Below, in pieces: positions 1 to 5,361 of a stretch of 7,377 nucleotides of DNA. Within the stretch, counting starts at the first letter, position 1; each line of letters opens with the position of its first letter. A program made the position numbers and the translations under genes. Under the pieces are notes generated by a model. The model ran no database searches and was not told where the DNA came from. It was given only the letters and a program-made list of their open reading frames with translations. Source of the stretch: Candidatus Bathyarchaeota archaeon (lineage in GTDB: Archaea > Thermoproteota > Bathyarchaeia > 40CM-2-53-6 > RBG-13-38-9). The stretch covers positions 1 through 7,377 of the forward strand of contig JAGTQO010000069.1 of NCBI GenBank assembly GCA_018396565.1, written 5' to 3'.

Positions 1-362
1 TCTTGATTTATCGTTTCCTCAGCGGATCCTATTGTTTCCTCGTCACTGGCATATTTGGCTTTTACATTCCAATAGTATGTGCCCTCCACTACTTTGAACT
101 CAACTTTGTATATGCTATCAGTCTTCTCCATCTTCTTTGATTCAGAACCCAATGTTGCCCACTATTCAACTCCCGACGATGCGGCATCCTCGGCAAAATA
201 GACATTATATAAAGTCTTCTTTAGGCGCTATGCAACATCAATAGATTAGATGACAAATTGTTATTTTAGAGTAATCAATGCTTGAAACTTGTCGGGCTAA
301 TTCATGATCATATTTGGCCGGTTGAGATCAATAATTCTCGATACGACATCAGGCGCCTCATA
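1..362 (-). pseudogene. Decayed gene for a probable extracellular beta-sandwich protein (partial)
   Basis: On the minus strand one reading frame gives about 118 codons of convincing protein, from APDVVSRIIDLNRP through KTLYNVYFAEDAASSG to EGTYYWNVKAKYASDEE, and runs off the left edge. It is interrupted by five in-frame stops, whose complements lie at 297-299 (TAG), 261-263 (TAA), 246-248 (TAA), 228-230 (TAG) and 162-164 (TAG). No frameshift is needed across the whole stretch. The alternating hydrophobic/polar strands and the TYYWNVKA pattern resemble a fibronectin type III or Ig-like fold of archaeal surface proteins, but I do not recognise the family. The segment from an ATG at 131 to the left edge is open, so a short downstream product cannot be excluded. 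The upstream boundary is uncertain because the frame stays open to beyond 440 with less protein-like content. No plus-strand gene explains this region. Confidence 0.5.
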
Positions 363-397
363 TAGAGTTATAGCTAAACGTGTTATTATGAGAATTA

Positions 398-420
398 ACC
401 TCAATGAAAAAGGCTGAGGT
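398..420. repeat. Short inverted repeat upstream of the ECF-like gene
   Basis: ACCTCA at 398-403 is the exact reverse complement of TGAGGT at 415-420, with an 11-base A-rich spacer. It sits just upstream of the TATA-like element of the following gene, so it could be a regulator-binding site. A 6-bp repeat also occurs readily by chance. Confidence 0.25.
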
Positions 421-426
421 AACAAT

Positions 427-436
427 AAAATATAAG
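427..436 (+). promoter_or_regulatory. TATA-like element of the ECF-like gene
   Basis: The A/T run AAAATATAAG matches the general form of an archaeal TATA box. With usual archaeal spacing, transcription would begin near 455-458. That places the TTG at 477 and its AGGAGGG ribosome binding site (459-465) on the transcript, but leaves out the GTG at 447. Confidence 0.4.
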
Positions 437-476
437 ATGCCAGTATGTGTTGGAGTCTAGGAGGGACGTCTCAGAG

Positions 477-1184
477 TTGCATTTCGAGGGTGAACGCAAG
501 TTTGTCGCCATGGTATCGGTCTTTGCGGCTTTCCATGTTATTCTGGATATCGGGATGTATCCGTTTAGGAGGTGGGCCATTTATGTCGAGCCTCTTGAAG
601 GGATCATGCTCGGTCCGAAGATGGGTCTTCTAACAGCATTGATCGGGGCGTTCATCTCTAGGGCTGTGGTCGGGGCGAACTTTCTATCATTCATTTACGG
701 TATGGCTGCTGAGTCGGTAGGGGTCGTTATAGCTGGCTTACTGGCAAAGGGAAGGTGGAGAATACCTTTAGGATTATATGTTTTTATGTTAGCCGCTTAC
801 TTTGCGCATCCTTACGGCCGGAGGATGCCTATCTGGACTATGCTAGACTGTCTTGCAGGCTTATTCTTGATATATCCAAGCTCCAGACTGAGCAGGTATG
901 TTCTAGGTGATAAGGTGGGTGCCGGGAATCTTACGTTGGGTGTGCTCCTCATATCTTTTGTAGCCACAGTTGGAGACTCACTTACAAGAGTCTTCCTACT
1001 GGTTCCAGCAGGCCTTTATAAACTTGAATTTGAAACTTTTGAGGCTCTCTACAACATCTTCATAATAGGCGCCGCAGGTTCATATATTGAGGATGGAATT
1101 GTATCGATCATATCAGTCATAGTTACTGTGCCTATACTCGTATTCATCCAGAGAACTAAGATACTCAAATATCCTATAACATAA
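477..1184 (+). CDS. ECF transporter S component-like membrane protein
   Basis: This is a polytopic membrane protein of about 235 residues with roughly six or seven hydrophobic segments, at about residues 10-28, 47-67, 70-90, 96-112, 118-133, 150-175 and 193-225. The size, helix number and the glycine-rich LGPKMGLLTALIGAFISR segment resemble S components of energy-coupling factor transporters, which capture vitamins or similar micronutrients and borrow shared EcfA/EcfT subunits. No EcfA or EcfT gene is in the window, so it would have to use a module encoded elsewhere (group II arrangement); the substrate is unknown. I chose the TTG at 477 because AGGAGGG lies 11-12 bases upstream and the TATA-like element predicts a start of transcription after 447. 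The alternatives are the GTG at 447 (245 residues) and the ATG at 510 (224 residues). Arginine codons are almost all AGG/AGA, as in the host-like genes here. The family assignment rests on pattern only, so another small transporter is possible. Confidence 0.6.
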   Translation: MHFEGERKFVAMVSVFAAFHVILDIGMYPFRRWAIYVEPLEGIMLGPKMGLLTALIGAFISRAVVGANFLSFIYGMAAESVGVVIAGLLAKGRWRIPLGLYVFMLAAYFAHPYGRRMPIWTMLDCLAGLFLIYPSSRLSRYVLGDKVGAGNLTLGVLLISFVATVGDSLTRVFLLVPAGLYKLEFETFEALYNIFIIGAAGSYIEDGIVSIISVIVTVPILVFIQRTKILKYPIT

Positions 1185-1258
1185 TCTGACAGTTCAAATT
1201 GTGAACTTCTGCATAGCCTAATATGTGAATGGGGAAAGGTAGCATCTTAAGAGGGGAA

Positions 1259-1349
1259 TAGTTCTATATAGCCATCTACGTCCCTGGTGCGGGCACGACC
1301 GTAGGCAGATGGGAATAAGGCTGGTTGACCGTCAGGTTCACTAGAACTA
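1259..1349. other. Nested inverted repeats between convergent genes (possible structured RNA or terminator)
   Basis: TAGTTCTA at 1259-1266 pairs exactly with TAGAACTA at 1342-1349. Inside it, CCATCT (1272-1277) pairs with AGATGG (1307-1312), ACG (1278-1280) with CGT (1300-1302), and GTG (1287-1289) with CAC (1294-1296) around a CGGG loop. The stretch is richer in G and C than the flanks. It lies between the 3' ends of the ECF-like and MFS genes. No U-tract follows, so it is not a typical archaeal terminator, and no tRNA or C/D-box pattern was recognised. Confidence 0.3.
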
Positions 1350-1364
1350 CTCCGACATCTAACC

Positions 1365-2549
1365 TTAGACTCGATTTCTTCTCATAGCCAATAAGCTCAT
1401 GATGCCTCCGATAGCTGCTATCGATGAGGACAGTAGGAAGGTTGATTTGAAGGTTCCAGTCACATCAGCTATATGGCCTGCGACTGTCGGACCTATACTC
1501 TGTCCAACACCGAAGAATAGTGTTAGAAAACCTAGGGCTGAGGGCGCCATTTTAGATCCGAAATAATCTCCTGAGTATGCAGCCACCACTGTAGGAATAC
1601 TCCAAGCAGTCATTCCAAAAAGAATTGCGGAGATGATGAACTCCTCTGACCATCCTTGGGCGAAGAGGAGGAGCGAGATGGATTGGATGAAGTATATGAG
1701 GCTGAGGGTGTAACCTCTACCGATCTTGTCTGAGATATGCCCCCATAAGGGTCCACTGAATAGGCTCAGTGAACCTACGAGAGCCCAGAGCTCACCAGCA
1801 TACTGCTCGGCTAATCCAACCTCCTTCACCAGATACGCGCCGAAGAATGTTATGTATATCACGTAGGATAGGCCGAACATAAGATAGATTAGGCCAACTC
1901 TCCACAATACTGTGTCTGCACCGACCTCTCTCCAACCAGAGGTCCCATCACGCCTCGAAAACCCAGGTTTACCCCCCATGATGAGGCTACATATCAGGAC
2001 GAAGATCAAGGTCGATGCCCCCAACAACATCCAAGACAACCTCCACCCCCAACCTCCAAACATCTCATTCAACCTAGGTACAATAATCCCCGTCCCTAAC
2101 AAACCAACTCCACTACCGGAAGCGATCAGGCCCGACGCCGAACCTCTCCTCCTAGTCGAAACCCATGACGCAGGCAAGGTCATCGCTGAAATGTTGGCTC
2201 CACCAGACCCAACCCCAGCAAGACATCTTAAGATAAGAGCCTGAAGAAAATTCTCAGCCAATCCAGTCAAGAACATCGATGCTCCAACTAGCGTTAAAGA
2301 TATAATCATCACGATTCTTGCTCCATATTTTGAGGCCAGTAAACCCCCCAGAATTGCGAACACCATATATCCAGAGAAGTTCCCAGACGCCATCAGACCC
2401 ATCTGAGTGTAAGATAGCTCCAGACCCTCCTTCATCGAAGGCAGAATCATCGAATATCCGAATCGAGCGAATCCTAAACTTCCAAGAACAGCCAAATGCC
2501 CAGAGAGAATTATTAGGTAAACATGAGGCGCCTCCTCAACCTCATCCAT
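1365..2549 (-). CDS. MFS transporter, YbfB/MFS_4-like
   Basis: This 394-residue major facilitator superfamily permease has about twelve hydrophobic helices in two halves. The GFARFGYSMILPSM segment (residues 26-39) matches the start of YbfB/YjiJ-type (MFS_4) transporters. The conserved loop between helices 2 and 3 is visible as GGLLASKYGARIV (68-80) and repeated in the second half as WGHISDKIGRGY (269-280). ITFFGAYLVKE (233-243) and SLFSGPLWG also fit the family. The polar central loop lies around residues 193-212. Substrate is unknown; relatives are annotated as sugar or metabolite exporters. The frame stays open upstream to 2798, but residues encoded above 2552 are not MFS-like. GAGGT at 2557-2561 lies 7 bases before the second of two adjacent ATGs (2549) and 4 before the first (2552), so the start is placed here. 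Arginine codons are mostly AGG/AGA (about 13 of 16). It is monocistronic and convergent with the ECF-like gene. Confidence 0.85.
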   Translation of the reverse strand: MDEVEEAPHVYLIILSGHLAVLGSLGFARFGYSMILPSMKEGLELSYTQMGLMASGNFSGYMVFAILGGLLASKYGARIVMIISLTLVGASMFLTGLAENFLQALILRCLAGVGSGGANISAMTLPASWVSTRRRGSASGLIASGSGVGLLGTGIIVPRLNEMFGGWGWRLSWMLLGASTLIFVLICSLIMGGKPGFSRRDGTSGWREVGADTVLWRVGLIYLMFGLSYVIYITFFGAYLVKEVGLAEQYAGELWALVGSLSLFSGPLWGHISDKIGRGYTLSLIYFIQSISLLLFAQGWSEEFIISAILFGMTAWSIPTVVAAYSGDYFGSKMAPSALGFLTLFFGVGQSIGPTVAGHIADVTGTFKSTFLLSSSIAAIGGIMSLLAMRRNRV

Positions 2550-2556
2550 CATCGAA

Positions 2557-2592
2557 ACCTCACTTGATTTATATGTTGATGATATGTTAAAA
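2557..2592 (-). promoter_or_regulatory. Promoter and ribosome binding site of the MFS gene
   Basis: Read on the minus strand, two TATA-like stretches occur: TTTTAACATATC (2581-2592) and CATATAAATC (2566-2575). The ribosome binding site GAGGT (2557-2561) follows. The farther element would start transcription near 2560, leaving a leader of about ten bases that includes GAGGT. The nearer one would give a nearly leaderless message. Both agree with a start at 2549/2552 rather than farther upstream. Confidence 0.4.
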
Positions 2593-2720
2593 GGCATCTG
2601 TTGGGAGCGGCGAGTCCGGCTCATTTGGTAAATTTTTTGAATTATGCTGTGAGAGGAGCTAATTTTAAGTAGTGACGCGACATAAAAAGTTGGAATCTCG
2701 TATTGGTAACAGCTAGGGAA

Positions 2721-2897
2721 ATGGACAAAGGCATAATGAGCCTCATCACTCCAAGCAAGAGAATTGAGGCAGAGATAAAAGACGTCAGGGCTGATCAAGT
2801 CTTAAATGTAATTCTCATTGGATGGAGACTGGCAGAAGGGAAAGATGATGGTTTGATTCTTAATAGTGACGGTTTAAAGATCATCAGGCTTGTTTAG
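2721..2897 (+). CDS. Small hypothetical protein or remnant of a decayed gene
   Basis: From the ATG at 2721 this encodes 58 residues (64 from a TTG at 2703). The composition is protein-like: MSLITPSKRIEAEIKD, then DQVLNVILIGWRLAEG, then NSDGLKIIRLV. It is divergent from the MFS gene and overlaps none of its true coding part. I do not recognise it. Protein-like sequence appears to continue past its TAG stop (2895-2897) as DEAKLRSKLEI. A one-base shift near 2929 then gives YRKSYEDIEFEC and later SKYFWEIGNSNWLVSS in the same frame, with further stops at 2965 and 2971. That suggests the 5' part of a larger gene broken by nonsense codons and a frameshift. A weak TATA-like ACATAAAAAG lies at 2680-2689, and AAAGG (2727-2731) could serve an ATG at 2736. 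Either reading is tentative. Confidence 0.33.
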   Translation: MDKGIMSLITPSKRIEAEIKDVRADQVLNVILIGWRLAEGKDDGLILNSDGLKIIRLV

Positions 2898-3036
2898 GAT
2901 GAAGCCAAGCTCAGATCCAAACTAGAGATATAGAAAATCATATGAAGACATTGAGTTTGAATGCTAAGCTTGATCGAAGTACTTTTGGGAAATAGGCAAC
3001 TCTAACTGGTTGGTCTCAAGCAAAATTTTCTTCAAT

Positions 3037-4881
3037 CTAGCGTTGAAGGTGATATGGAACATCTATGATGACCCGCTGGAAGCCGTGATGTCGTCGACGG
3101 TATAGAAGTGCATCCTTGATCAGGCGGGCTGTCTGATTGTGAAGTAGGCTATGCCACCAGCGGGCGGGAACCCACTCTGGAAGGACAACTGCTGCAAGTT
3201 GGCCATCATCATATTTTCGATCTAATTCATCAAGATATTCTAGAAACGGTCCGACGATAGATCGGTAAGGAGATGGTAAGACCACCAAAGGCACATCTAT
3301 CTGGTAACGCTGCCATTCCTCTTGAATTCTCCGCCCCTCTCCTGGTGATAACTCCACATACACTGCCCTCACATCGTTCGATATGGACTTTGCATAAGAT
3401 ATAGCGTCGATCGTTGCACGATTAACACCTGCAATCGGAATGACAACTCGAAGTGGTGGAAACCGCTTCAACAATGGCGGTGGCACATCACGTAGAGATA
3501 ATTGTTCTATAACATCCCTATAGTGGCTGCGGATTCTAAGAAAGCCTATCAACAGTATTTGCATCAAAAGGATTGTGACCCAGGCTCCTTCCAAAAATTT
3601 GCTGATACTTACAATGAAAAGGATTATTGCTGTAGCTGAAGCCCCGATGCCATTTAATATTGCCTTTAACACCCATCCTCTCCCTCTCTCACGCCACCAG
3701 TGAACTACCATACCCAGCTGGGATAGTGTATAAGCTAAAAATGCTCCCACGGCAAACAAAGGGATCAATGCGTGTGTCACACCAGCGAAGCCGACAATTA
3801 ATGCACCAGTCACAAGGGCTAGAAGTATTATTCCATTGGTGAAAACCAATCGGTCACCCAGATTCGCTAACTGGTGTGGCAAGAAATGATCATTAGCTAG
3901 AATAGCTGCTACACGAGGAAAATCAGCAAAACTGGTATTCGCAGCAACAACGAGAATCAACATTGTGAAGGATTGAATTGCTAAGTAGCAGGGGCCACTC
4001 CCTAGCAATCGCCTTGCCAATGCCGAGAGGATAGTTTCCTGAGGCCCAGGAGCAACATCTAAGGCGTCTGTGAGCCAAATACTCCCTAAAAACAATACTC
4101 CCATTAGCATAGCCATGATGACTAATGTTCGCGCAGCGTTTTTCGACTCAGGATGATGGAAGGCTGGAACTCCATTACTTATAGCTTCAATCCCAGTTAG
4201 GGCAGTACATCCAGTTGAGAAAGTATGCAATAATAGAAAGAGTGTTAGCGGTTGGGTGGCTTGTGGAGTAAAACCGGTAGTCGGTAATGGCCTCTCTCCA
4301 ATTACAACCTTCACGGCTCCATATGCTAACATAGGTAGATATGTGAAGAGAAACAGGTAGACGGGTATAGCCATACAAGTGCCTGTCTCGCGTAGGCCCC
4401 GCAAATTGATGATGGTAATCGCAAACAGAACCAGAATAGATATATGAACCCGAAAAGACCATAATTGTGGAAAGGCTGATGCGATCGCCTCCGCACCTGC
4501 TGTAAGACTCACTGCTGCTGTCAAGGTGTAGTCAATGATGAGGGCTGTCGCCGCAACTAACCCGGTGATTGAACCTAAGTTTTCACGAGCGACAGTATAT
4601 GAACCACCGCCAGAAGGGTAGGCATGGATCGTCTGGAAATATGAAACCGTGACAATAGCAAGCAACACTATAATGGCTGATGCAATTGGCAATGAGTAGG
4701 ACAACCCAACACTTCCCGCAACAACTAGCCCTAGATAGATCTCTTGGTTGGCATAGGCGATGGAAGAGAGTGCGTCAGGGGAGAATGCAGCCAAAGCCCG
4801 TATCTTACTCAGCCGCCTATACGCGTACTGCTGCGTAGGTAATGGAGGGCCAACTATAAAATGCTTGATTTTATCCCACAT
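3037..4881 (-). CDS. kimA: KimA-like high-affinity K+/H+ symporter (APC superfamily)
   Basis: This 614-residue protein closely follows Bacillus KimA (YdaO), a proton-coupled potassium importer, over its whole length. The N-terminus carries FSPDALSSIAYANQEI (33-48), then AYPSGGGSYTVARENLG (87-103), LIIDYTLTAAVSLTAGAEA (114-132), FSTGCTALTGIEAISN (221-236) and ILVVAANTSFADFPR. Residues I recall as lining the KimA K+ sites are present: D36, Y43, D117, T121 and S125 at identical positions, and T229 and E232 shifted by one. About twelve membrane helices span residues 28-460. After them comes a soluble UspA-like domain (about 470-614), with VVIPIAGVNRATIDAISYAK, a YRSIVGPF segment, WWHSLLHNQ and a terminal VPYHLQR, all matching the family. 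Arginine codons are mainly CGN (about 27 of 36), unlike every other gene here, which points to horizontal acquisition. No bacterial leader riboswitch is visible upstream. K+ uptake is inferred from the family; transport of another cation or amino acid is less likely. Confidence 0.9.
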   Translation of the reverse strand: MWDKIKHFIVGPPLPTQQYAYRRLSKIRALAAFSPDALSSIAYANQEIYLGLVVAGSVGLSYSLPIASAIIVLLAIVTVSYFQTIHAYPSGGGSYTVARENLGSITGLVAATALIIDYTLTAAVSLTAGAEAIASAFPQLWSFRVHISILVLFAITIINLRGLRETGTCMAIPVYLFLFTYLPMLAYGAVKVVIGERPLPTTGFTPQATQPLTLFLLLHTFSTGCTALTGIEAISNGVPAFHHPESKNAARTLVIMAMLMGVLFLGSIWLTDALDVAPGPQETILSALARRLLGSGPCYLAIQSFTMLILVVAANTSFADFPRVAAILANDHFLPHQLANLGDRLVFTNGIILLALVTGALIVGFAGVTHALIPLFAVGAFLAYTLSQLGMVVHWWRERGRGWVLKAILNGIGASATAIILFIVSISKFLEGAWVTILLMQILLIGFLRIRSHYRDVIEQLSLRDVPPPLLKRFPPLRVVIPIAGVNRATIDAISYAKSISNDVRAVYVELSPGEGRRIQEEWQRYQIDVPLVVLPSPYRSIVGPFLEYLDELDRKYDDGQLAAVVLPEWVPARWWHSLLHNQTARLIKDALLYRRRHHGFQRVIIDVPYHLQR

Positions 4882-4915
4882 TTGTTCAGTATCTGTCTCC
4901 GAGATCCCAACGCCG

Positions 4916-4928
4916 CGATTTTATACTT
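4916..4928 (-). promoter_or_regulatory. TATA-like promoter element of the kimA-like gene
   Basis: Read on the minus strand, the sequence AAGTATAAAATCG is centred about 41 bases before the ATG at 4881. It would place the transcription start near 4895 and leave a leader of about 14 bases. A leader this short leaves no room for a ydaO-type c-di-AMP riboswitch, which controls kimA in Bacillus. Confidence 0.45.
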
Positions 4929-4961
4929 AAGCATTGTCGTCAAACTCCGGAGAATGTCAAC

Positions 4962-5284
4962 TTGGAGCAATTTTTAAAAGGCATGTTAGAAAGCCTAGGA
5001 TATGCTATAGACTTCGGACGAGGTCCTGCACGTTCTAATAACAGATCGTGGAGAATAAACGAGACTGCTTGAAATGCACAGGAAAATATCATGGTGCTTT
5101 TCAAAGATACGGGGAAGATCGCTCGCGAGACTACTACAGGATTATTTGGAGTCTTCGATACAATTGAATCCTATAAAACAAGTGTGCAGAAGATTGATTC
5201 GTAAAGAGTATTTTGAGGAGCAGATTGTCTACGAATCTGAGGGGTGAGGTATGGAGGCTGGTAGAGGCTGAAAAACATCTATGA
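4962..5284 (+). pseudogene. Remnant of a small hypothetical gene with a nonsense codon and a frameshift
   Basis: From a TTG at 4962 (CGGAG nine bases upstream) one frame reads MEQFLKGMLESLGYAIDFG and on to RINETA, then meets TGA at 5070-5072. The same frame resumes with NAQENIMVLFKDTGKIARE, TTGLFGVFDTIESYKTSVQKID, and stops at 5202. The neighbouring frame, open from 5198, continues with KSILRSRLSTNLRGEVWRL and ends VEAEKHL at a TGA (5282-5284). Joined, this would be a soluble protein of about 107 residues with amphipathic helices. I do not recognise the family. A 57-codon ORF in the third frame (5074-5247) overlaps it and is judged a shadow. The upstream end is uncertain, since the frame is open back to 4869 and overlaps the kimA promoter. 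Confidence 0.42.
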
Positions 5285-5293
5285 GGTCCAAAT

Positions 5294-5303
5294 AACATAT
5301 AAC
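5294..5303 (+). promoter_or_regulatory. TATA-like element of the decarboxylating dehydrogenase gene
   Basis: AACATATAAC resembles an archaeal TATA box and would put the transcript start near 5323-5326. That yields a leader of roughly 37 bases carrying the GGAGGT site. It also places the in-frame ATG at 5311 outside the transcript. Confidence 0.4.
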
Positions 5304-5347
5304 ATTTATCATGGAGTATGTGTTTGTCTCAGGCAATTATTAGTGGT

Positions 5348-5353
5348 GGAGGT
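5348..5353 (+). promoter_or_regulatory. Shine-Dalgarno site that decides an ACG start
   Basis: A perfect GGAGGT lies 8 bases before the in-frame ACG at 5362-5364. No ATG, GTG or TTG in the dehydrogenase frame occurs between the in-frame TAG at 5341-5343 and the conserved N-terminal strand, so this site marks the ACG as the likely initiation point. Confidence 0.6.
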
Positions 5354-5361
5354 CTTCAAGC

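Noticed and set aside
1259..1349. tRNA or C/D-box small RNA
   Set aside because: No acceptor and T-arm arrangement and no C or D boxes could be found; GGTTC-like motifs alone are not enough.
1912..2590. Plus-strand open frames of 110 and 90 codons
   Set aside because: They are antisense to the MFS gene and have proline-rich translations typical of shadow frames.
2550..2798. Upstream 83-residue extension of the MFS protein
   Set aside because: It lacks MFS character, overlaps a promoter and a divergent small ORF, and the GAGGT site supports the start at 2549.
4187..4462. A 91-codon minus-strand frame
   Set aside because: It is an alternate frame inside the kimA-like coding region, with no family features.
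5074..5247. A 57-codon ATG-initiated frame
   Set aside because: It has no ribosome binding site and overlaps the more coherent two-frame remnant at 4962-5284. It could still be real if the remnant proves wrong.
5341..5343. TAG between an in-frame ATG (5311) and the dehydrogenase, suggestive of pyrrolysine readthrough
   Set aside because: TAG ends the kimA-like gene at its normal C-terminus, the added tail is unlike the family, and the GGAGGT-ACG start is simpler.
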